DNA of 64,000 nucleotides from the NCBI RefSeq assembly GCF_000420625.1, contig NZ_ATVH01000016.1, positions 1-64,000 of the forward strand, read 5' to 3'. The notes under the pieces were generated by a model. That model was not told where the DNA came from. It searched no databases and saw only the letters and a program-made list of their open reading frames with translations. Origin of the DNA: Fodinicurvata sediminis DSM 21159. Lineage in GTDB: Bacteria > Pseudomonadota > Alphaproteobacteria > Kiloniellales > DSM-21159. Positions 26,147 to 34,783 of this stretch are shown in pieces (within the stretch, counting starts at the first letter, position 1; the number at the start of each line of letters is the position of its first letter). The position numbers and the translations under genes were made by a program.

Positions 26147-26716
26147 ATGCTACAGGCGCTTGAAGAGGAATATCGCCATCTGATCGGTCTCTGGAAGGAG
26201 GCGCGCAGAGGGCAGGGCGTGCCCACACGCGAGCATTTTGACCCCATGACCTTGCGCGGCCTCGTCTCCCGGGTTCACTTGCTGGAATTCGAGGGCCAGG
26301 ACAAGTTGATCTTTCGTCTTTCGGGCACAAACGAACAGGCGCGTTTGGGAGAGGATCCAAAAGGGGAAGATTACCTGGCTATAGTTGATGCTCCAGCACG
26401 CGCTTACCTGCTACAGAACATGCACACTACGCTGTTTCATCCGGCTGGCCTGGTCGTCACGACGGAAGAGATCCATGCAGACGGAAGCCGTATACCCACG
26501 CGCTTCATTGCCTTGCCCCTGCGGGATGCGAGACGCGGGCGCGACCAGGTGATTGCGCTGGTGAGCGAAAAGGGTCCCAAGCAGTATCTCCAGGTTACGT
26601 TTCCGGTGCCGCGCGATCGTGAGTGGCACGATGAGGTGATTGCCGTTGAAACCGTGGATCTGGGCAACGGAATACCGGACATCCCCATTTACAAGCGTGA
26701 AGCCCTATCCTCTTGA
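26147..26716 (+). CDS. PAS-domain protein (PAS_5 / DUF1238 type)
   Basis: 189-aa soluble protein. A PAS-like fold spans about residues 5-140, with the opening YRHLIGLWKEARRGQGVPTREHFDP, then LLEFEGQDKLIFRLSGT and the strand TRFIALPLRD. This family is common in alphaproteobacteria as single-domain proteins with no output module. The role is unknown. ATG 26147 with GGGGTGGA upstream is preferred; GTG 26132 would add five residues. Confidence 0.7.
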   Translation: MLQALEEEYRHLIGLWKEARRGQGVPTREHFDPMTLRGLVSRVHLLEFEGQDKLIFRLSGTNEQARLGEDPKGEDYLAIVDAPARAYLLQNMHTTLFHPAGLVVTTEEIHADGSRIPTRFIALPLRDARRGRDQVIALVSEKGPKQYLQVTFPVPRDREWHDEVIAVETVDLGNGIPDIPIYKREALSS

Positions 26717-26785
26717 GCGGATCTCGGCAGCGCGGCACAGTCGCGGACGGGCTTGGGGGACAGACGGAGGTGTGCAGGAGGTGGA

Positions 26786-27262
26786 ATGATTGATGCAACT
26801 GACCATGCGCACCTGAAGCGCTGCATTGAACTTGCGACAGAGGCGCTTGAGGCCGGAGACGAGCCCTTTGGCTCGGTGCTTGTCTCTGGCGAGGGCGAAA
26901 TTCTGGCCGAGGATCACAATCGCGTGTCCTCCGGGGACCAGACTCGCCATCCGGAATTCGCCCTGGCGCGCTGGGCGGCCGCCAACATGACGCCGGAAGC
27001 ACGGGCCGGCGCGACGGTCTATACTTCAGGCGAGCATTGCCCCATGTGTGCAGCGGCGCATGGTTGGGTCGGGCTGGGACGGATCGTCTATGCCAGTTCG
27101 TCCCGGCAACTCAGGTCATGGCTGGCGGAGATGCAGGTTCCACCTGCGCCTGTCCGGGCTTTGTCGATCCAGGAGGTGGTTCCCGGACTGGAGGTCGAAG
27201 GCCCAGTGCCCGATTTGGCTGAGCAGGTTCGCAGCTTGCATCAAAGGCGGCACCAATTCTGA
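26786..27262 (+). CDS. Nucleoside/cytidine deaminase family protein
   Basis: 158-aa zinc hydrolase of the CDA superfamily. The zinc site is HPEFA (about residue 54), where most relatives have H-A-E, and HCPMCAAA (about 84-92), giving His-Glu...Cys-x2-Cys. This proton-shuttling Glu is kept. It resembles guanine/cytosine deaminases and riboflavin-type deaminases; the base acted on cannot be told. ATG 26786 follows AGGAGG. No clear partner: PAS protein upstream, catalase downstream. Confidence 0.85.
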   Translation: MIDATDHAHLKRCIELATEALEAGDEPFGSVLVSGEGEILAEDHNRVSSGDQTRHPEFALARWAAANMTPEARAGATVYTSGEHCPMCAAAHGWVGLGRIVYASSSRQLRSWLAEMQVPPAPVRALSIQEVVPGLEVEGPVPDLAEQVRSLHQRRHQF

Positions 27263-27427
27263 TCTTCCTGGCAGGAGAGGCGTCATGAGGGCTGATCCCT
27301 TGATGACGTTGAACGTTCCCTACAGGGAATAAGTGGACTTTCTTACCACCGATGCCGTGGTGATGACGGCCTGATTCGAGGTCTGTATGCATTGCCCATT
27401 TCTTCAGAAAGGGTCTAAACTCTGTGC

Positions 27428-27447
27428 TAAAGCATATACGTGCTTTA
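27428..27447 (+). promoter_or_regulatory. Inverted repeat upstream of catalase
   Basis: TAAAGCA (27428-27434) and TGCTTTA (27441-27447) form a perfect 7-bp inverted repeat with a 6-bp spacer. It lies about 75 bp before the catalase start in an AT-richer stretch. It could be the operator of a peroxide-responsive regulator; it does not match an OxyR or Fur consensus closely. Confidence 0.45.
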
Positions 27448-27521
27448 ACTCTGGATGTTGCAAGCCCACGTTCTAATTAGAGCAATTCATTCAATGCAGA
27501 TTTTGAACCAGGGAGAGAAAC

Positions 27522-28976
27522 ATGGCGGGCAAGGACCAAAAGCCGACAACAACGGATGCGGGGATACCGGTTTCCAGTGATGAACATTCGCTGACGGTTG
27601 GGCCGGATGGCCCGATCCTGTTGCAGGATCACTACCTGATCGAACAGATGGCGAACTTCAATCGGGAGCGGATCCCGGAACGTCAGCCACATGCCAAGGG
27701 TGGCGGCGCCTTCGGTCGCTTCGAAGTGACCCAGGATGTCAGCAAATACACCAAGGCGGCGGTGTTCCAGCCAGGCACGAAAACCGAGACGCTTATCCGC
27801 TTCTCGACGGTTGCCGGCGAACGCGGCAGTCCGGATACCTGGCGCGATCCGCGCGGCTTTTCGCTGAAATTCTATACCAGCGAAGGCAACTATGACATGG
27901 TCGGCAACAACACGCCGGTCTTTTTCCTGCGCGACCCACTTAAGTTCCAGCACTTCATCCGCTCGCAGAAGCGCCGGGCAGATACCAACCTGCGCGACCA
28001 TGACATGCAGTGGGATTTCTGGACCCTCTCGCCCGAGTCTGCCCACCAGGTGGCCTGGCTGATGGGGGATCGCGGTATCCCCAAGACCTGGCGCCACATG
28101 AATGGCTATTCCAGCCACACCTACATGTGGGTGAACGCCAAGGGCGAGAAGTTCTGGGTGAAGTATCACTTCAAGACCGACCAGGGTGTCGACCACCTGA
28201 CCCAGGAGGAGGCCGACCGCCTGGCCGGCGAGGATGGTGATTACCACATGCGCGATCTCTATAATGCGATCGAGCGCAAGGAGTATCCGAGCTGGACGCT
28301 CTACATGCAGATCATGCCGTTCCACGAGGCCGAGACCTACCGCTTCAATCCCTTCGATCTTACCAAGGTCTGGCCGCATGCTGACTATCCCTTGATCGAA
28401 GTGGGCCGGTTGACGCTGGACCGCAATCCGACCGACTACCACACCGAGATCGAGCAGGCGGCCTTCGAGCCCAACAACCTGGTGCCGGGTATCGGGGTCA
28501 GCCCGGACAAGATGCTTTTGGGGCGTCTCTTCTCCTATACTGATGCGCATCGGGCGCGCATGGGCGTCAACTACAAGCAGATTCCGGTGAATCGTCCCAA
28601 GGCGCCTGTCCACAGCTATAGCAAGGATGGTGCGATGCGGGTCGAGAACGTTTCCGATCCCGTATATGCGCCAAACTCGAAGGGCGGGCCGGCGGCCGAT
28701 CCTGAACGCTATCCCGAGGACACGACCTGGGAGGCCAGTGGAGAGTTCGTGCGTGCGCCCTACAGCAAGCGCAAGGACGACGACGATTTCGGCCAGGCCG
28801 GGACACTGGTACGTGAGGTCATGGACGATGCCGCGCGCGACCGACTGGTCTCCAACGTTGTGGGACATCTGAAGGGTGGCGTGTCCGAACCGGTCCTGGA
28901 ACGTGCCTTCGAGTATTGGCGCAACATCGACCAGGATATTGGCGAGCGCATCAAGAAGGGCGTGAAGGGCGGCTGA
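27522..28976 (+). CDS. katA: Catalase (monofunctional haem, clade 3)
   Basis: 484-aa small-subunit catalase converting hydrogen peroxide to water and oxygen. The catalytic His lies in [18 protein letters not shown] (about residue 56), the distal Asn region in [15 protein letters not shown], and the haem-ligand Tyr in [14 protein letters not shown] (about 340). The length fits clade 3. ATG 27522 follows GGGAGAGAAAC. It is monocistronic, ended by the hairpin at 29008. Confidence 0.97.
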   Translation: MAGKDQKPTTTDAGIPVSSDEHSLTVGPDGPILLQDHYLIEQMANFNRERIPERQPHAKGGGAFGRFEVTQDVSKYTKAAVFQPGTKTETLIRFSTVAGERGSPDTWRDPRGFSLKFYTSEGNYDMVGNNTPVFFLRDPLKFQHFIRSQKRRADTNLRDHDMQWDFWTLSPESAHQVAWLMGDRGIPKTWRHMNGYSSHTYMWVNAKGEKFWVKYHFKTDQGVDHLTQEEADRLAGEDGDYHMRDLYNAIERKEYPSWTLYMQIMPFHEAETYRFNPFDLTKVWPHADYPLIEVGRLTLDRNPTDYHTEIEQAAFEPNNLVPGIGVSPDKMLLGRLFSYTDAHRARMGVNYKQIPVNRPKAPVHSYSKDGAMRVENVSDPVYAPNSKGGPAADPERYPEDTTWEASGEFVRAPYSKRKDDDDFGQAGTLVREVMDDAARDRLVSNVVGHLKGGVSEPVLERAFEYWRNIDQDIGERIKKGVKGG

Positions 28977-29007
28977 CCGCCTTCACGCGTCCGCTTGTCA
29001 GGAGGAC

Positions 29008-29045
29008 AAGCTCCGGGGGGCGAAGCCGGCTCCCCGGAGCTTTTT
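29008..29045. terminator. Rho-independent terminator after catalase
   Basis: AAGCTCCGGGG pairs with CCCCGGAGCTTT across a loop of about 11 nt, followed by TTTTTG. It lies between the convergent catalase and LivM genes and works best in the catalase direction. Confidence 0.88.
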
Positions 29046-29065
29046 GTGCGATTCGGATACCTCTC

Positions 29066-30124
29066 CTATCGACCCGCCCGCAGGCGCCCGACGATGCCGG
29101 TGGGGAAGAAGTAGACGCTGAGGATGAACAGAACGCCGAGCCAGAGCAGCCAGCGGTCGGGATCGATGAGACCCGGCAGCAGCGGCACATCGCCCAGCGC
29201 TGTAGCACCGATGTCCATCAGGTTCTGCAGATAGTTGCGGGCCAGGATGAACAGTGTGGCGCCCAAAACGGCGCCGTAGATGGAGCCCATGCCGCCGATC
29301 ACCAGCATTAGCAGGATATCGATCATGATGGTCAGACTGAGCGTGGTGTCGGGGCCGGTGTATTTCAGCCAGATCGCCATCAGAGATCCGGCCAGGGAGG
29401 CCACGCCGGCGGATAGGCATACCGCGATGGTGCGGTAGATGACCGTGCGGTAGCCGATCGCCTCGGCGCGGAAGGTGTTCTCACGGATCGCCTGCAGGAC
29501 CCGGCCGAAGGGCGCGTTGACGAAGCGCAGCAGCAGCAGGACGAGACCGGCGGAGGCGAGGAAGACCAGGTAGTAGTTGAGCAGCCGGCCGTCGATCTTG
29601 ACGCCGAGGACCTCCGTGTCGATCAGCTTGAAGGCGGGCCCCAGTTCCCGTGGCACACGGTAACTGAGGCCGTCCTCGCCGCCGGTCAGCCCCGAAAGCT
29701 GCGAGGCAAGAATCATGAAGGCACTGGCGACTGCCAGTGTCACCATGGCAAAGAAGATCGCCCGCACGCGCAGCGAGAACAGTGCGATGATGAAAGCAAG
29801 GGCGATCGAAACCGCCAATCCCGCCAAACTGCCAAGGACCATGCCGCCCCAGCTTGTCGGCCAGACGTCGAGCACGATAGCAACACCATAGGCGCCGATG
29901 CCATAGAACATGGTATGGGCGAAGGAGACCACGCCGGTATAGCCGAGCAGCAGGTCATAGCTGGCCACCAGAACGATGAAGACACAGATCGTCGCTGCGG
30001 TGTTGAGCGAGCGCGTGCCCGGGAACAGGAAAGGCGCGAAGGCGAGGCCGATCAGGATCGCCAGCAGGATGAGCGTCAGCGCACGGCTGCGTGGCAGGTC
30101 GCCGGAGAGAAGAGCGTTCAGCAT
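29066..30124 (-). CDS. ABC transporter permease, LivM type (second system)
   Basis: 352-aa inner-membrane permease with LivM hallmarks: LLLGYTGVVSFAHTMFYGIGAY, RVRAIFFAMVTLAVAS, NAPFGRVLQAIRENTFRAEAIGY and LMLVIGGMGSIYGAVLG. It is the last gene of the minus-strand operon that starts at tetR (37747). GGGAG precedes the start, 19 bp after the livH stop. Confidence 0.93.
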   Translation of the reverse strand: MLNALLSGDLPRSRALTLILLAILIGLAFAPFLFPGTRSLNTAATICVFIVLVASYDLLLGYTGVVSFAHTMFYGIGAYGVAIVLDVWPTSWGGMVLGSLAGLAVSIALAFIIALFSLRVRAIFFAMVTLAVASAFMILASQLSGLTGGEDGLSYRVPRELGPAFKLIDTEVLGVKIDGRLLNYYLVFLASAGLVLLLLRFVNAPFGRVLQAIRENTFRAEAIGYRTVIYRTIAVCLSAGVASLAGSLMAIWLKYTGPDTTLSLTIMIDILLMLVIGGMGSIYGAVLGATLFILARNYLQNLMDIGATALGDVPLLPGLIDPDRWLLWLGVLFILSVYFFPTGIVGRLRAGR

Positions 30125-30143
30125 GACCTTGATTCTCCCGCGC

Positions 30144-31178
30144 TCAATGCTTGTTGACCGGCAGCAGGCCTTGCGGCCGCCACATCAGCACCGCCACCAT
30201 CAGCAGGATGTTGGAGCCGAGCGCCACCTTGGGCACCAGGTAGCCGGTGTAGTTGGCCATCAGCCCGACCAGCAGTGCGCCGATGAAACAGCCCTGCACC
30301 GAGCCGAGGCCGCCGATGATGACGACGATGAAGACCAGAATCAGGACGTCGAGCCCCATCTGGGCGGTGATGATCTGTTCGTAGAGGCCCCACATCACGC
30401 CGCCCAGGCCGGCCAGCGCCGAGCCGGCGACGAACACCAGGATGAAGAGCAGGCGGATGCGGTAACCGAGCGCCTCGACCATCTCGCCGTTCTCGACCCC
30501 GGCGCGGATCAGCAGGCCGATCCGCGTGCGCCCCAGGACCCAGAGCAGGGCCAGGAAGATGACGAGGCCGAGGATCACGGAATAGACGCGGTATTTTTCG
30601 ATGGCCACCATGCCATACACCCAGGCGCCCGTGAGGGCTTCCGGGCGGGGCAGCGGAATGGCGTCGGGGCCCCAGATCAGGCGGATCAGCTCCTCGGCCA
30701 CGATCAGTCCGCCCATGGTCACCAGGATCTGCTTCAGGTGCGCGCCATAGACCGGCCGCACGATGACCCGCTCGAAGACATAACCGAGGCCGCCGGCGAC
30801 TAACATGGCCGCCAGCATGGCCGGGAGCACCGCACCGAGATTGAGCAACACGGAATCCGCACCCGTCCACCCTGTGGCCTGCAGCAGGACCGTGGCCCCG
30901 ACGAAGGCGCCGATGGAGATGAAGGCGCCGTGTCCGAAATTGAGAATGTCCATCAGGCCGAAGACCAGGGTGAGCCCCGAGGCCATGACGAAGATCATCA
31001 TTCCCATGGCCAGTCCGGCCAGGGTCAACGTGGCCCAGGTCGGGCCGCTGCCGATCAAGACATAGCCGAGGATGAGGAAGGCCGGGACGAGGAGATAGGG
31101 CACCCAGGCCCCGAGCCGTTCGGTAAACGGCGCACGCGGTGTGGCGTTTTCGGTCTGGCTGGCGGTCTGGTCGGTCAT
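30144..31178 (-). CDS. ABC transporter permease, LivH type (second system)
   Basis: 344-aa permease with a longer cytoplasmic N terminus than usual (about 30 polar residues). Motifs include FVMASGLTLVFGLMDILNFGHGAFISIGAFVG, RTRIGLLIRAGVENGEMVEALGYRI and FIVVIIGGLGSVQGCFIGALLVG. It overlaps livF by 4 bp (ATGA). Confidence 0.93.
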   Translation of the reverse strand: MTDQTASQTENATPRAPFTERLGAWVPYLLVPAFLILGYVLIGSGPTWATLTLAGLAMGMMIFVMASGLTLVFGLMDILNFGHGAFISIGAFVGATVLLQATGWTGADSVLLNLGAVLPAMLAAMLVAGGLGYVFERVIVRPVYGAHLKQILVTMGGLIVAEELIRLIWGPDAIPLPRPEALTGAWVYGMVAIEKYRVYSVILGLVIFLALLWVLGRTRIGLLIRAGVENGEMVEALGYRIRLLFILVFVAGSALAGLGGVMWGLYEQIITAQMGLDVLILVFIVVIIGGLGSVQGCFIGALLVGLMANYTGYLVPKVALGSNILLMVAVLMWRPQGLLPVNKH

Positions 31179-31900
31179 GACTCTGTATCCAGGCTGAGGC
31201 CGAGGAGGCGCTGCTGCAGGGCCTCGTCCTCGGCGAGTTCGGCCATGGCCCCGCCATGGACGACGTGGCCGTCGTCCATCACCGCGACGCTGTCGCCGAC
31301 GGCGCAGGCCATGTGGAAGTTCTGCTCGACGAGAAGAATCGTGGTTTTGCTGCGCTTGAGATCCAGAAATGCCTCGATCAGGGCCTCGACGATCGAGGGG
31401 GCGAGGCCCTTGGTCGGTTCGTCGACCAGTAGCAGGCGTCGCGGCTCGGCGATGGCGCGCGCGATCGCCAGCATCTGCTTCTGGCCCCCGGATAGATTCC
31501 CGGCCGGCAGCCGCCAGAATTTCCTAAGCGCCGGGAAGAGCCGGAAGATCCAGTCAAGGCGCGCTTCGTCCATGGGCCCCTTGCGGGCGGCCAGGACCAT
31601 GTTCTCCTGGACCGTCAGGTTGCTGAAGAGACCCATGTTCTCAGGGACATAGGCAATGCCCTGGCGCGCGATGTCCGCTGTTGCCATGCCGCTGATCTCG
31701 GCGCCGTCGAAGACGACCTTCCCCTGAGAGGGCTGCCAGAGACCCATGATGCTGCGCAGTGTGGTGGTCTTGCCGGCGCCGTTGCGGCCCAGCAGCATGG
31801 TGAGGCCCCCGGCCGGCACGGTGAGATCGACACCTTGGAGGATATGGTACTGGCCGATGTGGGTGTGGACGCCCTCGAGGTGCAGCAATGGCTCAGGCAT
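31175..31900 (-). CDS. ABC transporter ATP-binding protein, LivF type (second system)
   Basis: 241-aa ATPase. Walker A GRNGAGKTT, signature NLSGGQKQMLAIARA, Walker B LLLVDEPTKGLAP, H-loop LLVEQNFHMA. GLAP after Walker B marks LivF. It overlaps livG by 8 bp and livH by 4 bp. Confidence 0.94.
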   Translation of the reverse strand: MPEPLLHLEGVHTHIGQYHILQGVDLTVPAGGLTMLLGRNGAGKTTTLRSIMGLWQPSQGKVVFDGAEISGMATADIARQGIAYVPENMGLFSNLTVQENMVLAARKGPMDEARLDWIFRLFPALRKFWRLPAGNLSGGQKQMLAIARAIAEPRRLLLVDEPTKGLAPSIVEALIEAFLDLKRSKTTILLVEQNFHMACAVGDSVAVMDDGHVVHGGAMAELAEDEALQQRLLGLSLDTES

Positions 31901-32666
31901 GGCTCTTCCTCACACCGAGATAGGCTTCCTGGACGATGGGCGAGGCGATGACCTCGTCGGGCGGGCCGTCGGCAACAAGGGCACCGTTGTGCAGCACTAT
32001 GATGCGGTCAGCGAGCGAGCGCACCACGTCCATCTTGTGTTCGACCAGCAGGATGGTCTTGGTCCGGTCGCCCTTGATCTCGCGAATCAGGTCGAGAATG
32101 ACCGGCACCTCGTCGGCGCTCATGCCGGCCGTGGGTTCGTCGAACATCAGAACGTCGGGCTCCAGGGCCAGCAATACGGCGACCTCGAGGCGGCGCTGGC
32201 CGCCGTGCGGCAGGGCCGCGGCCGTTTCGCCGGCGCGTTCGAGCAGGTTGGTGCGGTCCAGCAAGGTTTCGGCCTCCTCGATCAGGCTGCCGAAGGAACT
32301 GGCGCGTGTCAGGAGGTTGAGGCCGATGCCGCGCCGGCTCTGGATCGCCAGGCGCACGTTCTCCAGCACGCTCAGGTTGGGAAACAGGTTGGTCAGCTGG
32401 AAGGCGCGGCCGATTCCGCGATGGGTGCGTGCCGGCGCGCTCAGACCGGTGATGTCTTTCCTGTACAGGCGCACCTGTCCGGTACTCGCCTTCAGCTGGC
32501 CGGAAATCATGTTGAAATAGGTGGTCTTGCCCGCGCCGTTGGGGCCGACAATGGCGGTCAGGCTGCCGCTCTCGTAACGGCAGGAGACGGAATCCACGGC
32601 GACATGGCCGCCGAAGCGGATCGTCAGGTTCTCTGTCTCGAGCACAGGGGGACTGGATGCGGGCAT
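31893..32666 (-). CDS. ABC transporter ATP-binding protein, LivG type (second system)
   Basis: 257-aa ATPase. Walker A GPNGAGKTT, RAFQLTNLFPNLSVLENVRLA, signature ALPHGGQRRLEVAVLLA, Walker B VLMFDEPTAGMS, H-loop LLVEHKMDVV. ATG 32666 is preferred over GTG 32714, which would add 16 residues without family similarity. It follows the binding-protein gene by 73 bp. Confidence 0.93.
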   Translation of the reverse strand: MPASSPPVLETENLTIRFGGHVAVDSVSCRYESGSLTAIVGPNGAGKTTYFNMISGQLKASTGQVRLYRKDITGLSAPARTHRGIGRAFQLTNLFPNLSVLENVRLAIQSRRGIGLNLLTRASSFGSLIEEAETLLDRTNLLERAGETAAALPHGGQRRLEVAVLLALEPDVLMFDEPTAGMSADEVPVILDLIREIKGDRTKTILLVEHKMDVVRSLADRIIVLHNGALVADGPPDEVIASPIVQEAYLGVRKSHA

Positions 32667-32739
32667 TGGCTCTTGCTCTTTGAGGGAGAGAGCTGGCGAG
32701 GCGCGACACTGCACGCCCCGCCAGACTGCTACCGGCCAT

Positions 32740-33942
32740 TCACCGGTCGTTGCGGATGGGGATGTCCATATCCTCGATCTCGAGGGTGCGAACGAGTTCG
32801 GGAATGCCCCAATCCACGTCGTCCTCGACTCGGATCTTGAAGTGGTACATGGCCTGCAGGGCCTGGTGATCCTCCTCGCGGAAGCGCATGGTGCCCTTGG
32901 GCGTCATGAACTCCATGCCCTCCATGGCGGCGATCAGGTCTTCGGTCTCGGTGCTTTCGGCCTGGCGCAGGGCCTCCACGATGGCGACGCCGGCCGACAT
33001 GCCACCGGCCGTGAAGAAGTCCGGCGGTTCGTTGTGGCGCGCGAAGTGCTCCTCGACAAGCCAGTCGTTCATCTCGTTTTCCGGGATCTCGTAGTAGTAA
33101 TAGGTGGCCCCTTCCATGCCCGGAAGTTCCTTGTAGGCTGCCATCGCGGCCAGGATGTTGCCGCCGGAGGCCAACTCGATGTCGAAACGCTCAGGGGCCA
33201 GGGCCTTGATCTTCCCGACGGGATTGCCGCCGCCGGCCCAGACCACCCAGATGATCTTGCGCTCGCAGTTCTCGGCCGCGTTCAGCTCATCGAAGAGGCG
33301 CTGCGCGTGGGCCGTGAAGTCCGTGGCATCCTGCGGGGCATATTCCTCGAAGATCAGGCGCGCGTCCGTGTCGACGAGCGCCTCCTTGAAGGCGGCGACG
33401 CCGTCGCGGCCGAAGGCATAGTCCTGGGCCAGGGTGGCGATACAGTTGCCCTCCTGGCCGAGGGCGACCGCGTTCGCGATGGCGTCCTGGGAGGAGTTGC
33501 GCCCGGTCCTGAAGATGTAACGGTTCCACGCCTCTCCGGTGATGGAATCGGCGACCGCCGGCTCGACCAGCAGGATCTTCTCGTACTCCTGGGCGACCGG
33601 CAGCATGGCGAGCGCGACGCCGGAGGACACGGCGCCCACCGCCAGGGTGACCTCGTCATCTCCGTAGGCCTCGGCCAGTAGGGTCTTGCCGAGGTCCGGC
33701 TTCAGCTGGGTGTCCTTTTCGATCACCTCGATGGGCCGGCCGCCGATCTCCATGGTGCCGTCGGTGGCGTACTCGAGTCCCATCATCAATCCGTTGTGGG
33801 ACTGTTCGGCATAGGCTTCGTAGGCCCCCGTCTTGCCATAGACATGGGCGATCTTGATGGGATCCTGGGCAAGTGCGCTGCCGCTTGCCAAGAGTCCTGC
33901 GGCGGCTGTTGCTGCCGCCAAGCTTGATAGTAGTCTCTGCAT
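32740..33942 (-). CDS. ABC transporter substrate-binding protein (peripla_BP_6, second system)
   Basis: 400-aa periplasmic receptor. Signal peptide about 1-25 (ASGSALA). The mature start is QDPIKIAHVYGKTGAYEAYAEQSHNGLMMGLEYATDG, followed by FRTGRNSSQDAIANAVALGQ and YAFGRDGVAAFKEAL. Unlike amino-acid LivJ it carries features of receptors tied to acyl-CoA ligases, so the ligand is probably a fatty, aromatic or cyclic carboxylate. The start at 33942 follows GGGAGAAAACA. A much longer frame to 34392 runs antisense-free through the MaoC gene in another frame and is not coding. Confidence 0.9.
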   Translation of the reverse strand: MQRLLSSLAAATAAAGLLASGSALAQDPIKIAHVYGKTGAYEAYAEQSHNGLMMGLEYATDGTMEIGGRPIEVIEKDTQLKPDLGKTLLAEAYGDDEVTLAVGAVSSGVALAMLPVAQEYEKILLVEPAVADSITGEAWNRYIFRTGRNSSQDAIANAVALGQEGNCIATLAQDYAFGRDGVAAFKEALVDTDARLIFEEYAPQDATDFTAHAQRLFDELNAAENCERKIIWVVWAGGGNPVGKIKALAPERFDIELASGGNILAAMAAYKELPGMEGATYYYYEIPENEMNDWLVEEHFARHNEPPDFFTAGGMSAGVAIVEALRQAESTETEDLIAAMEGMEFMTPKGTMRFREEDHQALQAMYHFKIRVEDDVDWGIPELVRTLEIEDMDIPIRNDR

Positions 33943-33971
33943 TGTTTTCTCCCTTTCCATGATCGTGGTTC

Positions 33972-34367
33972 TTATTGTTGTTCCGTTTGTCCTGTCGCAC
34001 CGGAGACGCGGTGGCCGACGTCCTTCATCAGCACCAGGGCCCGGCCTTCGCAGATCCTGCGTCCTTCGCCGTCGCGGCAGAGGGTTGCCAGGTCCACAAG
34101 ATCCTTCTCCGGCCGGATGCGCGTGATGGTGACGCTCGCCGTCAGCGGCGTGCCCACCTCTGCTGTGCCGACGAAATCCAGGGTCTGTTTCAGGTAATTC
34201 GTGCCGAATCCGGGCAGTTCGGCACCCAGCAGATAGGAGAACAGGCCGCCGATCAGCGGTTCCGGCACATCGCCTGTGGCGTGTGATGATCCGCTGAGGG
34301 CCTCGTAGCCGGCAATGGCATCGGCATCGAAGATACGGGTGGTGCTGACAGAGTCGCCGGTTTTCAT
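33972..34367 (-). CDS. MaoC-like hotdog-fold protein
   Basis: 131-aa single hotdog domain: DADAIAGYEALSGSSHATGD, LFSYLLGAELPGFGTNYLKQTLDFVGTAEVG, VTITRIRPEKDLVDL. It lacks the GDDNPIH hydratase motif that its neighbour has (SGSSHATGD instead), so it may be a structural partner in a heterodimeric enoyl-CoA hydratase, as seen for some MaoC pairs. ATG 34367 overlaps the upstream stop by one base and has AGGAGG seven bases before it. Confidence 0.82.
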   Translation of the reverse strand: MKTGDSVSTTRIFDADAIAGYEALSGSSHATGDVPEPLIGGLFSYLLGAELPGFGTNYLKQTLDFVGTAEVGTPLTASVTITRIRPEKDLVDLATLCRDGEGRRICEGRALVLMKDVGHRVSGATGQTEQQ

Positions 34368-34783
34368 CACCCTTCCTCCTTACCGCGCACAATGCGCGTT
34401 TCTCCGTCCAGGGTCAGCGTTCCGTCTGTCGTGCGCAGGATCCGCGTGGCGAGACGACACTCCTCCTCTGTGGGATGGTCGAGCACCTCCACTTCCAGTC
34501 GCACGATCTCGCCGGCGAAGGTCGGTGCGGGGAACATGAGGTTCTGCGAAACCTGCTGCATACCCGGAAAGTGGGTTGCGATCAGTCCACGCAGCGCCGT
34601 GTAGAGCAGCATGCCGTGGGCGACCGTGCGCCCAAAGCGGGTTTCCGCCGCGAAGACGGGGTCGACGTGGATCGGGTTGTCGTCGCCGCTGATCACGGCG
34701 AAGCGGTCGAACTCGGCCTGGGTGAATTGGCGTTCGGACGTGAAGAGCGTGCCGGCGGTGGGCAGGGACGTAGCGGCGGTCAT
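34367..34783 (-). CDS. MaoC-family (R)-specific enoyl-CoA hydratase-like protein
   Basis: 138-aa hotdog protein with the hydratase-2 signature FAVISGDDNPIHVDPVFAA and FGRTVAHGMLL, including the catalytic Asp and His. It would hydrate a trans-2-enoyl-CoA, matching the acyl-CoA ligase and enoyl-CoA hydratase of the operon. Start 34783 has AGGAGG upstream and overlaps the ligase stop by 4 bp; a longer frame to 34936 is a shadow of the ligase. Confidence 0.88.
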   Translation of the reverse strand: MTAATSLPTAGTLFTSERQFTQAEFDRFAVISGDDNPIHVDPVFAAETRFGRTVAHGMLLYTALRGLIATHFPGMQQVSQNLMFPAPTFAGEIVRLEVEVLDHPTEEECRLATRILRTTDGTLTLDGETRIVRGKEEG